This document shows positions 47,265 to 56,122 of a stretch of 64,000 nucleotides of DNA, one piece after another. The notes under the pieces are model-generated. The model had not been told where the DNA came from. It was given only the letters and a program-made list of their open reading frames with translations, and searched no databases. The stretch spans positions 62,001 through 126,000 of the forward strand of contig LNEY01000014.1 of assembly GCA_001464195.1 (NCBI GenBank), given 5' to 3'. The stretch is from Burkholderiales bacterium Ga0077547 (GTDB lineage Bacteria; Pseudomonadota; Gammaproteobacteria; Burkholderiales; Burkholderiaceae_C). Numbering within the stretch: position 1 is the stretch's first letter; each line of letters begins with the position of its first letter. A program made the position numbers and the translations under genes.

Positions 47265-49366
47265 GCAGCGTTGCAGCCCTTCCGTTCTCGGCCTGGCCAC
47301 CGGGCCGCAAGGTCGCGGCGACTGTCTTTGTGTTCATTGGCTATGTCGCGCTGGCCTGCGCAGCGGTCTACCTGGCCGGCGTGCTGTTCCTGGTACTGAA
47401 CAAGGCGAACCCGAGGCAGGCGCAGTTCGCCAGCATCGTCCAGTACTGGGACTTGTACGCCGACAATGGCCCCCTTCGCAAGAAGCTGCAGCTTGCGATC
47501 GGCGTCTCGGGAATCGGCCTGCTAGTCCTGCTGCCTGTGGGCCTGGTCGCAGCCTCACGGCCGCGCCGCGCACTGCACGGCGACGCGCGATTCGCGAGCC
47601 CCGCCGAGGTTGATAGCGCGGGACTCACGGGCGGCGATGGCCGGCCCGCCATCCTGATCGGGCGCCACCGCGGCAGGTTCATCTCGCTGCCCGGCCAGCT
47701 CTCGGTGATGCTGTCGGCGCCCACCCGCAGCGGCAAGGGCGTCGGCGTCGTCATCCCGAACCTTCTCAACTGGCCCGACTCGGTCGTGGTCCTCGACATC
47801 AAGGGAGAGAACCACGAGATCACGGCCGGCTACCGTGCCAAGCACGGTCAGGAGGTCTATGCCTTCTCGCCCTTCGACGAGGACGCGCGCAGCCATCGGT
47901 GGAACCCGCTGACGGCCGTGCGCTCCAGCCCGCTGCACCGCGTCGGTGACCTGCTCACCATTGGCCAGGTGTTCTTTGCGAACGACGGCAGCGGCACCTC
48001 GTCGGAGGCCTTCTTCAACGACCAGGCACGCAACCTGTTTCTGGGTCTGGGCCTGGTCCTCCTCGAAACTCCCGCGCTGCCGCGCACGATCGGGGAAATG
48101 CTGCGCCAGTCCTCAGGCAAGGGTCGGTCGCTGAAGGACCACCTGAGCGGCCTGATCACCCAGCGTCGCGAAGAAGGCAATCCCCTTTCGGATGAATGCG
48201 CTGACGCCCTGCAGCGCCTGCTGTCGAACTCCGAGAACACACTGTCCAGCGTGGTGGCCACCTTCAACGCGCCGCTGACGATCTTCGCGGATGCGGTGGT
48301 CGATGCGGCCACCAGCGCCGACGACTTCCGGCTCGAGGACGTACGCCGCCGTCGCATGTCGGTCTACGTCCGCATCCCACCGAACCGCCTCGCAAATGCC
48401 AGGCCGCTGCTGAACCTCTTCTTCTCGCAGCTCGTCAGCCTGAACACCCAACACCTGCCCGAGCAGGACCCGACGCTGAAAGTGCAGTGCCTGCTGGTCA
48501 ACGACGAGTTCACCGCCATGGGCCGTGTCGGCGTCATCACCAGCGCCGCGGCCTTCCTCGCCGGCTACAACCTGCGCCTGCTGACCGTGGTGCAGGCGAT
48601 GTCGCAGCTCGATGCGGTCTATGGCGACAAGGAGGCCCGCACCTTCGCCACCAACCATGGCCTGCAGATCCTCTACGCGCCGCGCGAGCAGCGTGATGCC
48701 GACGAGTACAGCGCGATGCTCGGCCACTTCACCGAGCGCGCCACCTCACACGGACGCAGCCGCTCTTTCAGCCAGCACGGCCACAGCTCGGTCAGTCAGA
48801 ACGAGAGCGAGCAGCGCCGCGCACTGCTGCTGCCACAGGAGTTCAAGGAACTGGGCAGCGAGCGCCTGGTGGTGATCTTCGAGAACTGCAAGCCCATCCT
48901 GGGCGAGAAGATTCGGTACCACCGCGACAAGGCCTTCACCTCGCGCCTGCTGAAGGCACCGCCCGTGCCGCGCATGAACATGGACCTGCACCTGGCGAGG
49001 GTGCAGCAGCGCTGGCGCTACGCCGATGACGAACTGCAGCCCGGGCAGACCTTGAGCCTGGAGGCGCTGGCGCACGACCACACCCTCCTGCCGGATTCCT
49101 TCGAAGGTGCTCCGGACCAGGTGGCCGACACCTTGATTGCCTTCTTCGACAAGGGCGCCCCGGGCATGCCGGGGATAGGGACAGCAGGCGGATCGCTCGA
49201 GCCCCTCGCCGACGAAGACGGCGTCCTGCTAACCGACGAAGACGGCGTGCTGATGGCCGAGAGCGACAGGGCTGCGATACCGCTCGACCTGGCGGCACTC
49301 GACACCGACATCGAGGCTGTGCCGGTGAGCGAGCCAGTCGCACCAGACGCCCACAGCTTGACTTGA
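47261..49366 (+). CDS. virD4: VirD4/TraG type IV coupling protein
   Basis: 701 residues. Brings relaxase-DNA to the channel. Two membrane helices (about 17-45 and 82-100), Walker A APTRSGKGVGVV at about 154, Walker B VVLDIKGENHEI, and NDEFTAMGRVGVI. The C-terminus is acidic with a repeated DEDGVL unit. ATG overlaps the virB11 stop. Confidence 0.96.
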   Translation: MSSVAALPFSAWPPGRKVAATVFVFIGYVALACAAVYLAGVLFLVLNKANPRQAQFASIVQYWDLYADNGPLRKKLQLAIGVSGIGLLVLLPVGLVAASRPRRALHGDARFASPAEVDSAGLTGGDGRPAILIGRHRGRFISLPGQLSVMLSAPTRSGKGVGVVIPNLLNWPDSVVVLDIKGENHEITAGYRAKHGQEVYAFSPFDEDARSHRWNPLTAVRSSPLHRVGDLLTIGQVFFANDGSGTSSEAFFNDQARNLFLGLGLVLLETPALPRTIGEMLRQSSGKGRSLKDHLSGLITQRREEGNPLSDECADALQRLLSNSENTLSSVVATFNAPLTIFADAVVDAATSADDFRLEDVRRRRMSVYVRIPPNRLANARPLLNLFFSQLVSLNTQHLPEQDPTLKVQCLLVNDEFTAMGRVGVITSAAAFLAGYNLRLLTVVQAMSQLDAVYGDKEARTFATNHGLQILYAPREQRDADEYSAMLGHFTERATSHGRSRSFSQHGHSSVSQNESEQRRALLLPQEFKELGSERLVVIFENCKPILGEKIRYHRDKAFTSRLLKAPPVPRMNMDLHLARVQQRWRYADDELQPGQTLSLEALAHDHTLLPDSFEGAPDQVADTLIAFFDKGAPGMPGIGTAGGSLEPLADEDGVLLTDEDGVLMAESDRAAIPLDLAALDTDIEAVPVSEPVAPDAHSLT

Positions 49367-49384
49367 GACTGCGGGAGATCTGCC

Positions 49385-50038
49385 ATGCGCCACGCCACCC
49401 CATTGATTCCCTGGATGCTCCTGCTGGCCTCGTGCAGCTCGCCGCCGAAGCCGCCGACCGTCGACGAATCGCAGAAGCGACCGGCGAACTCCCAGATGGC
49501 CGTCGAACTTCAGGTCTGCAAAAACGACCTGCAGAACACCCGCCTGCTGGCCACCGAATCCGGGCGCCTGGCAGAGACGACCACGGCCACCCTGGCGAAC
49601 ATGGCAGCACGTCAGCAGCTTCTGGCGGGCATGCAGGGGCCGGCCGTCCAGCAGCCCCGGCCCAACAGCGTCTACACCGTGCGCTTCGACTTCGGTAGCA
49701 CCCGCGTCGTCATTCCGGCCGAGCTGTCGTCGGGCCTGATCGAGGACGCCAAGGCGGCCCCGCTGGTGATGCTGCGCGGGCGCACCGATGGCACCAGCGA
49801 TGTGCCGGTCGAGAGCCGCATCGCCCGGGATCGGGCGGCTGCCGTGCGCGACTACCTGGTGGCCGCAGGTGTGGACCCGGCGCGCATCCGCGCCACCTAC
49901 CAGCCGGTTGGCGATCCCGTGGCCGACAACACGAGCGTCGGAGGCCGCAGCCTCAACCGCCGGGTCGAGATCGAGCTGTACCGGGCGCTGCCCATCGCCT
50001 GGTCCTCACAGAGCGTTCCCGCTACCCCGCAGCCCTGA
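49385..50038 (+). CDS. OmpA-like lipoprotein of the secretion cluster
   Basis: 217 residues. Short signal with lipobox LLASC at 14-18, helical linker, then OmpA C-terminal domain (YTVRFDFGSTRVVI, LRGRTDGTSDVPVESRIARDRAAAVRDYL, NRRVEIELYR). Binds peptidoglycan and may anchor the outer membrane complex; no VirB7 gene was found, so it might take that place (inference). Confidence 0.88.
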   Translation: MRHATPLIPWMLLLASCSSPPKPPTVDESQKRPANSQMAVELQVCKNDLQNTRLLATESGRLAETTTATLANMAARQQLLAGMQGPAVQQPRPNSVYTVRFDFGSTRVVIPAELSSGLIEDAKAAPLVMLRGRTDGTSDVPVESRIARDRAAAVRDYLVAAGVDPARIRATYQPVGDPVADNTSVGGRSLNRRVEIELYRALPIAWSSQSVPATPQP

Positions 50039-50070
50039 CCCATCACCCAACTCACGATTGCGATGTCGCC

Positions 50071-51213
50071 ATGGATGAAGAGAACTCCCCTGCCCGCCAG
50101 CCCGAACCTGCCAGGGGTGGCACCGTCGAGCCCGCCAACCGCGCCACCGTGGCCATCGAACGATTCCAGACGCCGAAGGACATCACCGGTGAGCGCTACG
50201 AGATGAGGGATCCTTTCGCGGAGATCACGTACCGGGCCAAGACCCTGCCGGAGATGGTGGCCAAGGCCGAACAGTTGGGCAGCACCCGCTTCGTCGCGGT
50301 GGCCGAGGACGGCAAGCGCACGCCGATCCAGAAGGTGGACGGTACGTGGCAGCGCGGGCCGCAGCGCCCAGCAGCTCCGCAGCGACCCCTCGACCCCGTT
50401 CCTGCGCGCGACGAGGTGCCCGAGGCCACGAAAGTGGTTCCGCTGCCGGCCACCGCCAAGACGCAGGCGAAGCCGGATCAGGTCGATGCCCAGACCATCG
50501 CCAGGATCGACGTGAAGGCCGAACGTGCGGCCCTGGTTGCCCGCCTCGAATCCGCGCTGAAGGACCGTTACATCATCAAGCGTGCACCGGTCTCCGTGGG
50601 CGACGTGACCATCGGCCGCACCGAGTACCGCTTCCGCGGCGACACCTCGCGTGTGGCCTTCACCGAATCGACCTTCCGCCTAGCCACCGACACCAACAGC
50701 CCGTCGGTCGCCCGATCGATGGTCGACGTGGCCGAAGCGCGCAACTGGAGGGCGCTGCGCGTGGCGGGCAACGAAGATTTCAAGCGCATGGTCTGGCTCG
50801 AAGCGTCGGTGCGCGGCGTGAAGACCCTGGGCTACGAGCCGAACCCCGGAGACCTGGAAGTGCTGAAGCGCGAACGCGAGGCGCGCCTGGTCAACCGCAT
50901 CGAGCCGGCCCGGGACGCGAGCAGCAGCGCAGTTGCAGCGCCGGCCGAGAAGGCATCGGCCCGTGGTGGCGGTGGTCGCAAGGCCGTGCTGGCCGCCATC
51001 GAAGCGGTGCTGGTCGCCAAGAAGGTGCCGGAGAAGCAGCGCACGGCCGTGATGGCCGCCGCGACCGAGAAGCTGGCGCAGCGCATCCGCGACGGCCAGG
51101 CACCCAAGATCAAGGTCTACGACAAGTCTGCGCCGTCGCAGCGCCCGGTTGTCGTCCCCACGCCCGAGATGCAGCGCACGCGCGACCGAGCTGCGCCTGT
51201 GCCCGCACGGTGA
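50071..51213 (+). CDS. LPD7-domain protein
   Basis: 380 residues. Middle region shows the large polyvalent protein-associated domain 7 pattern: YRFRGDTSRVAFTESTFRLATDTNSPSVARSMVDVAEARNW-type stretch, then LRVAGNEDFKRMVWLEAS and GYEPNPGDLEVLKRE. LPD7 is often fused to relaxases; here it stands alone. Ala/Lys-rich C-terminal tail. Soluble. Confidence 0.8.
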   Translation: MDEENSPARQPEPARGGTVEPANRATVAIERFQTPKDITGERYEMRDPFAEITYRAKTLPEMVAKAEQLGSTRFVAVAEDGKRTPIQKVDGTWQRGPQRPAAPQRPLDPVPARDEVPEATKVVPLPATAKTQAKPDQVDAQTIARIDVKAERAALVARLESALKDRYIIKRAPVSVGDVTIGRTEYRFRGDTSRVAFTESTFRLATDTNSPSVARSMVDVAEARNWRALRVAGNEDFKRMVWLEASVRGVKTLGYEPNPGDLEVLKREREARLVNRIEPARDASSSAVAAPAEKASARGGGGRKAVLAAIEAVLVAKKVPEKQRTAVMAAATEKLAQRIRDGQAPKIKVYDKSAPSQRPVVVPTPEMQRTRDRAAPVPAR

Positions 51214-51223
51214 GGCCACGCCG

Positions 51224-52528
51224 GTGGACACGTCGGTCCATGGCATCACGGTGCCATCCGCGATCTACGAGATCGGCGGCCGGCGTTTCGAGATCGGATC
51301 GCGCGGGTTTTCGGATGCCATTGCCGAAGCCCATGCCTCGCACCAACGCCCTCGCTGCATGTGCCTGGTGGATGGCGTGGAGATGTACGTCGCCCGCCTC
51401 GCGGGTTCGGATCGGGGCTACATCGTCAAGCGCATGCCCTACACGGGCAGCCACCACGCACCCGACTGCCCGTCCTACGAACCGCCACCAGACTTGTCCG
51501 GCCTGGGGCAGGTGCTGGGCAGCGCGATCACCGAGGACCCGGCTACCGGTGAGACCACGCTGAGGCTGGACTTCCCGCTGGCAAGGATGCCGGGCCGGTC
51601 GACGATGCCGCCGACCGGCGGCGAGAGTGACAGCGTGTCCTCCTCCGGCACCAAGCTCTCGTTGCGCGGCCTGCTGCACTACCTGTGGGACCAGGCCGAG
51701 CTGACGCGCTGGCATCCGGGCTTTGCGGGTAAGCGGACCTGGGCCACGGTGCGAAGGCACCTGCTTCAGGCCGCGGAGCACAAGCTCGCGCGCGGCGACT
51801 CGCTGCGCGCCAGGCTCTACGTGCCGGAGCCCTTCTCCATCGACGAGCGCGACGCGATCAACGCCCGGCGGCTTGCTCAATGGCAGCACGCCGTGGCCGC
51901 TCCTGGGAAGCCACAACACCTGATGCTGCTGATCGGCGAGGTCAAGGAGATCGTGCCGGCACGCTACGGCTTCAAGGCGATCGTCAAGCACATGCCCGAT
52001 CAGGCCTTCTCAATCGACGAGCAGCTCTACCGGCGGCTCGGGCGTTGCTTCGAGCCCGAACTGGCGCTGTGGGGCGCCAGCGACGACATCCACATGGTGA
52101 TGATCGCCACCTTCGGCGTGAACAGTGCCGGCGTTCCGGCGATCAAAGAGTTATGCCTGATGCCGGTGACGCGGCAATGGCTGCCGGTCGAGGACGGGTT
52201 CGAAAAGCAGCTCCTGGACCGGCTCGTTTGCGAGAACCGCGCGTTCGTAAAAGGCCTGCAATACAACCTCGGGCGGGACAACGGGATCGCCAGCGCCGTG
52301 CTCACCGACTGCGAAGGGTCGGCGCCGATGCTGTTCATCGTTCCCGCAGGCCTCGACGAAGCGACTCCGGGTCGCGCGACTGGCGACCCAGGCCCGGCGG
52401 TGTGGATGTGGCGTCGAACCGGTGAGCCCATACCTCCCTTCCCACAGAGGTGCACCCAATTGCCCAGGCCGACGGGGCCCGCGCATGCACAACGCCCGCC
52501 CCAGCCGGCCCATGCTGAACGTCCATAG
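51224..52528 (+). CDS. DUF1173 protein
   Basis: 434 residues. YEIGGRRFEIGSRGFSDAIAEAHAS, RPRCMCLVDGVEMYVARL, YIVKRMPYTGSHHAPDCPSYEPP: the DUF1173 opening, with Cys/His that may bind metal. Common in ICEs and Ti-like plasmids, function unknown. GTG 51224 chosen, ten bases after the LPD7 stop; a TTG further up would overlap it. Confidence 0.82.
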   Translation: MDTSVHGITVPSAIYEIGGRRFEIGSRGFSDAIAEAHASHQRPRCMCLVDGVEMYVARLAGSDRGYIVKRMPYTGSHHAPDCPSYEPPPDLSGLGQVLGSAITEDPATGETTLRLDFPLARMPGRSTMPPTGGESDSVSSSGTKLSLRGLLHYLWDQAELTRWHPGFAGKRTWATVRRHLLQAAEHKLARGDSLRARLYVPEPFSIDERDAINARRLAQWQHAVAAPGKPQHLMLLIGEVKEIVPARYGFKAIVKHMPDQAFSIDEQLYRRLGRCFEPELALWGASDDIHMVMIATFGVNSAGVPAIKELCLMPVTRQWLPVEDGFEKQLLDRLVCENRAFVKGLQYNLGRDNGIASAVLTDCEGSAPMLFIVPAGLDEATPGRATGDPGPAVWMWRRTGEPIPPFPQRCTQLPRPTGPAHAQRPPQPAHAERP

Positions 52529-52531
52529 AAT

Positions 52532-52555
52532 GCATTACTTGCAAATAAGTAGTGC
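52532..52555 (+). promoter_or_regulatory. Inverted repeat, likely AbiEi operator
   Basis: GCATTACTT, six bases, AAGTAGTGC, matching at eight of nine positions, in an AT-rich patch 20 bases before abiEi. AbiEi antitoxins repress their own operons by binding inverted repeats upstream. Confidence 0.6.
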
Positions 52556-52574
52556 ACTTTGCTACCATGCCGGC

Positions 52575-53183
52575 ATGCCTGCCCAAAGTCATGCCGACAA
52601 GCTGCTGCGCCTTGCCGCGAAGCAGCCCGCCGTGTCCGCGCGCGAGCTGTCCGCGCACGGTATTCCTGCGCGCACGGTCTCGCGCATGGCTGCGCGTGGC
52701 CAAGTCCGCCGCGTCGGCCGCGGGCTGTACACCGGCGCCGAGGGATCACCGAGCGCGCACCAGTCGGTGATCGAGGTGACAAGGCTGGCGCCCAAGGCCG
52801 TGGTGTGCCTGCTCTCTGCCCTGGAGATCCATGGCATCGGTGTGCAGGCCCCCTTCGAGGTCTGGATCGCGCTGCCGGCCGGTACGCACGCACCTAAAGG
52901 CGCCCAGGTTTCCCTGCGCGTCACTCGCCTGTCAGGCGAGGCATTCACCGAGGGCATCGAAACTGTCGTGCTCGACGGCGCACCGGTCCGCGTCTACAGC
53001 CTGGCCAAGACCATTACCGACTGTTTCAAGCTGCGCAACAAGGTGGGCCTGGACGTGGCGCTCGAAGCCCTGCGCGAGGCCTGGCAGCAGCGCAAGGTGG
53101 CGATGGACGACCTGTGGCGCTGCGCCAAGGTCAACCGGATGACCAACGTAATGCGCCCGTACCTGGAGGCGATGACGGCATGA
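52575..53183 (+). CDS. abiEi: AbiEi antitoxin
   Basis: 202 residues. Winged-helix N-terminus (LLRLAAKQPAVSARELSAHGIPARTVSRMAARGQVRRVGRGLY) and the AbiEi_4 C-terminal domain (VCLLSALEIHGIG, VYSLAKTITDCFKLRNKVG). Type IV antitoxin that represses its operon and counters the AbiEii nucleotidyltransferase. Complete. ATGA overlap with abiEii. Confidence 0.92.
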   Translation: MPAQSHADKLLRLAAKQPAVSARELSAHGIPARTVSRMAARGQVRRVGRGLYTGAEGSPSAHQSVIEVTRLAPKAVVCLLSALEIHGIGVQAPFEVWIALPAGTHAPKGAQVSLRVTRLSGEAFTEGIETVVLDGAPVRVYSLAKTITDCFKLRNKVGLDVALEALREAWQQRKVAMDDLWRCAKVNRMTNVMRPYLEAMTA

Positions 53184-54089
53184 GCGCGGACCGATCGGCC
53201 TCGGTACTCGCCCGCCTGCTGAATCGGTCGCGCAGCACGGGCGAGAACTACAACCTCTTGCTCTCGCGCTTCGCGATCGAGCGGCTGCTGTACCGGCTGT
53301 CGGTGTCCCCGCATGCCGGCACCTTCGTGCTGAAGGGCGCGCTGCTGTTTGCACTGTGGTTCGACTCGCCGCATCGTCCAACGAAAGACGCCGACCTGCT
53401 GGGCTTCGGAGCGGATGATGCGGACACGCTGCGAAGCACGTTCACCGAAATCTGTGCGATCGACGCGGACGACGGCGTCCGATACGAGAGCGCGAGCATG
53501 CGGATCGCGCCGATCCGCGAAGACAACGTCTACGGCGGACTGCGCCTGACCATTCCAGCGTTCATCGGCAGTGCACGCCTGCCGGTGCAGGTGCGACGCG
53601 ATCACGCCCGCGCCAGAGACGGTCACCTACCCCACGTTGCTCGACGACCTGGCAGCGCCATCGCTGAGGGCGTATCCCGTCTACACGGTCATCGCGGAGA
53701 AGCTGCACGCGATGGTCGTGCTGGGCATGAACAACAGCCGGATGAAGGACTTCTTCGACCTGGCAGTCATCGCCAGAACATCGGTGCTCGACGGCCGTAC
53801 GCTGGTGGACGCCATTCGCGCGACGTTCGTAAGGCGGAACACATCGCTGCCTACATCAACGCCTGCTGCGCTGTCGACCGAGTTCTCGTCGAACCCGATC
53901 AAGGCCCAGCAGTGGCGGGCCTTCGTAACGAAGGCAGGCCTTCAGTGGACCAGCCTCGCAGAGGTGGTTGACGCCCTTGCCGTGTTCCTCGATCCGGCGA
54001 TCGCCGCTTGCAGCCTCAGCCATGGCTTCGAGTCGAAGTGGAACACTTCTGGGCGCCGGTGGGAGGTCGGCGACACAAGTCCAAGGTAG
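53180..54089 (+). pseudogene. abiEii: AbiEii toxin, frameshifted
   Basis: The first 137 codons read as AbiEii (AIERLLYRLSVSPHAGTFVLKGALLF, TKDADLLGFG), then after VQV near 53592 the frame breaks. In another frame the protein resumes with AITPAPETVTYPTLLDD and continues to 54089 (EKLHAMVVLGMNNSRMKDFFDL). Comparison with the family suggests 14 or 17 bases encoding a VGFGD-like segment are deleted. The in-frame product would end at 53971 with an unrelated tail. Toxin function should be lost. Confidence 0.82.
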
Positions 54090-54172
54090 CTCGACGATCA
54101 TCAAGATCCCGATACGGCTGTGGGCACTTGCGCATGGTCCAGCGTGCGTCGTACCTCATGCTGTAGACGTTC

Positions 54173-54433
54173 ATGCCAGCGTTTGAGGCGACGCCAGATA
54201 CCTACGTTGGAAACAAGCACGTCAGCTTCTTCGACCTGCGCGAGCAGAACGAGGACGCCAAGGCCCAGGTGCTGGAGTGGGCGCAGAAGCGCGCCCTCGA
54301 CGATCTTCGGCCCGTCCTGCGCCGTCGTCCGTTCGACATCCTCGATGCGCCGACCCGCAAGGCCGATCTTGAGCAGTACAAGGCCTCACCGCCGAGGCTG
54401 CTCGCCGCTGAACTTCAAGGCGGCAATCAGTGA
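54173..54433 (+). CDS. Small ORF at the relaxase breakpoint, unrecognised
   Basis: 86 residues: MPAFEATPDTYVGNKHVSFFDL opening pattern, charged helix, RPFDILDAP. No known family. Ribosome site is weak. The last 48 bases overlap the truncated relaxase tail on the other strand, so its end may have been created by the junction. Could be a fragment of a longer foreign gene. Confidence 0.35.
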   Translation: MPAFEATPDTYVGNKHVSFFDLREQNEDAKAQVLEWAQKRALDDLRPVLRRRPFDILDAPTRKADLEQYKASPPRLLAAELQGGNQ

Positions 54434-54778
54434 ACCACCGAAGCGCCATTCATCGGCCAGGTCGCGCAGGGTGTCCTTGCCGCGCATCGTCTCGCCGCGC
54501 TGGTCCTCAATCTCCAGCCGGCCGTTCTTGCTGATGTAGCGGAAGTGCGCAGCGATGGCCTTCATGCCGCGCCCACCACCGGTCACCTTGACCATCACCT
54601 GGGGCGCGCGCCGGACCACAGTCGCCTCGATTCGCTTTCGAATGACGGCAGCGCGTTGCCGCGCTGCGTCGCCGCTAAGTCTCGGTGGCGGCTTCACCTT
54701 GACCACCCGGTTGCTCGGGTAGAACAAGCGGTCGCCCCAGGTGATCAGAATGCCGTCGATGTTCGGTGCGTGGGACAT
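54386..54778 (-). pseudogene. TraI/VirD2-like relaxase, truncated
   Basis: 130 codons. The N-terminus is typical: GILITWGDRLFYPSNRVVKV, RAAVIRKRIEATVVRR, QVMVKVTGGGRGMKAIAAH, FRYISKNGRLEIEDQRGE and LADEWRFGGSLI. It then departs into AALKFSGEQPRR and stops. Full proteins run 600 residues or more with the HxHxH metal site further on; that part is missing. AGGAGA precedes the ATG. Gene order after mobC is normal. Confidence 0.8.
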
Positions 54779-54794
54779 GGTGGTCTCCTGATGG

Positions 54795-55370
54795 TCACCG
54801 GTTGGAGTGGTTCGACGTCGAGGCGCCACGGTTGCGTGGCTGCAGTTCCGCCAACACATGGGAAACCAGTTCGAGGTGTCGACGGACATCGCCGGCCAGG
54901 GTGTCCAGCATCTCGCGGTACGCCTTGGCAGGCTCCACGTTCGACTGTCGCAGCAGTGCCGTCAGGCGGTGGACGTTGCGGCTCAGGGTTGACAGTTCGG
55001 CACTGGAAGTGAACAAGGCGGCAATGTGTTCGGCACGGCCGCCACCGGCCGACAGAACGGGCACGTTGGCGACTAGGCCGGACAAGTAGGCGCCCCGCGA
55101 CAAGCCCGCAACCCGCGCGCCTGCGGCGAGTTGCCGAGCTTCTTCTTCTGTCAAGCGAATCGACAGCTTGACGCTGGCGCCTTTTGAAACGCTCCGGTTC
55201 TGCGCGTGTACTTGCTCATGCGGAGCTTCAACTTGAAGCCCGAAATCCCGCGCCACCGCCCCACGCACCAGCACCGACACGCTCACCCGCTGCGCCTGCG
55301 CACGCGCCACCAGCGCGGCCTTCAAGCCGCGCATATCGACCGTGACGAAGTCATGGGTGGAGGTGTTCAT
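54795..55370 (-). CDS. mobC: MobC-like relaxosome accessory protein
   Basis: 191 residues. Ribbon-helix-helix-like part (SVKLSIRLTEEEARQLAAGARVAGLSRGAYL) followed by the MobC pattern AELSTLSRNVHRLTALLRQ. Helps the relaxase at oriT. 16 bases ahead of the relaxase start; divergent from the stb operon. A longer frame upstream is dismissed at ATG 55370. Confidence 0.8.
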   Translation of the reverse strand: MNTSTHDFVTVDMRGLKAALVARAQAQRVSVSVLVRGAVARDFGLQVEAPHEQVHAQNRSVSKGASVKLSIRLTEEEARQLAAGARVAGLSRGAYLSGLVANVPVLSAGGGRAEHIAALFTSSAELSTLSRNVHRLTALLRQSNVEPAKAYREMLDTLAGDVRRHLELVSHVLAELQPRNRGASTSNHSNR

Positions 55371-55549
55371 GAGCGAACCGAGGAACCAAGCGGAAGGGAA
55401 GCGAAGTACTTGTGAAACTGGCGGCGCACCGCCTATCTCTGCACTCACCAATGCATTCAGTATTGGCTCGGATCGAAGCTGCTCGCCAGCGAGATTCGGC
55501 CCCAAATGCCGCGCTCTTGCGTGGCCGACACACACCTACGATGGACTCG
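55371..55549. other. mobC-proximal part of divergent region
   Basis: No gene supported. Together with the repeat block to its right it makes a 335-base gap between divergent mobC and stbA-like genes. Confidence 0.4.
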
Positions 55550-55690
55550 TACTAAGCATCGTTTAGGCGATGCCTAGGCAGCGGTTAGGCGATGCACAGA
55601 CGCTGCACAAGGCTGACCAGCTACTGGTCAACCACTGCACAAGGAGCGCACAGCCTGCATAGCGATTGCGCAGCGGCTGCACAGAACTTG
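55550..55690. repeat. Repeat-rich candidate oriT / StbA-like binding region
   Basis: Three kinds of repeat. GCATCG-TTTAGG-CGATGC hairpin at 55556-55573; TTAGGCGATGC repeated at 55563 and 55585; and CTGCACAAGG at 55603-55612 and 55635-55644 flanking a perfect palindrome TGACCAG-CTA-CTGGTCA at 55614-55630. The word GCACA followed by A or G occurs five times in all. Location between mobC and the stb-like operon is where R388 has oriT and the StbA sites. Confidence 0.65.
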
Positions 55691-55705
55691 ACTCACGAGG
55701 AGCCG

Positions 55706-56122
55706 ATGAACCTGGTCCCCGTCCGCCCTCCCGGCTCCAATGCGCGAAAGGCTCGGACCTTTGCTGCAGAGATCCTTCAGCTTCGCGCGCGGGGCTACAC
55801 CTTTGAGGCGATCCGCGAAGCGCTGGCCGGCGCTGGCGTGCACGTGAGCAACAGCACTGTTCAACGGGAAGTGGCGAGGGCCGTTGGGGGATCAACCGCG
55901 ATCCCGCCAGTGGACACCCCAACGAGCTATCGGGACACGATCCCCCAACTGTCGAAGGTAGCCGCATCAGCTGCTCACGCGGCGACTCCGGCCCCTCCTG
56001 CAGTTCCGCACGCCGAAGGAGCGCGCAGGCTGGCCGGAGGCCTCCGTGGCAAAGAAAGCGCCGAAGCGTTCTTCACCTCACACGAGATCAATCCCCTCTT
56101 TCCCACCAAGGAGACCCCATGA
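55706..56122 (+). CDS. StbA-like DNA-binding protein
   Basis: 138 residues. Helix-turn-helix-like part RTFAAEILQLRARGYTFEAIREALAGAGVHVSNSTVQRE in the first half, Pro/Ala-rich middle, basic end. Position first in an operon before a StbB-type ATPase, adjacent to repeats, parallels StbA of R388. Sequence similarity to StbA not evident. GAGGAG before the ATG; ATGA overlap with stbB. Confidence 0.6.
   Translation: MNLVPVRPPGSNARKARTFAAEILQLRARGYTFEAIREALAGAGVHVSNSTVQREVARAVGGSTAIPPVDTPTSYRDTIPQLSKVAASAAHAATPAPPAVPHAEGARRLAGGLRGKESAEAFFTSHEINPLFPTKETP

Noticed and set aside
55550-55690. CRISPR array
   Set aside because: Repeats are too short and irregular, with no spacers or cas genes.
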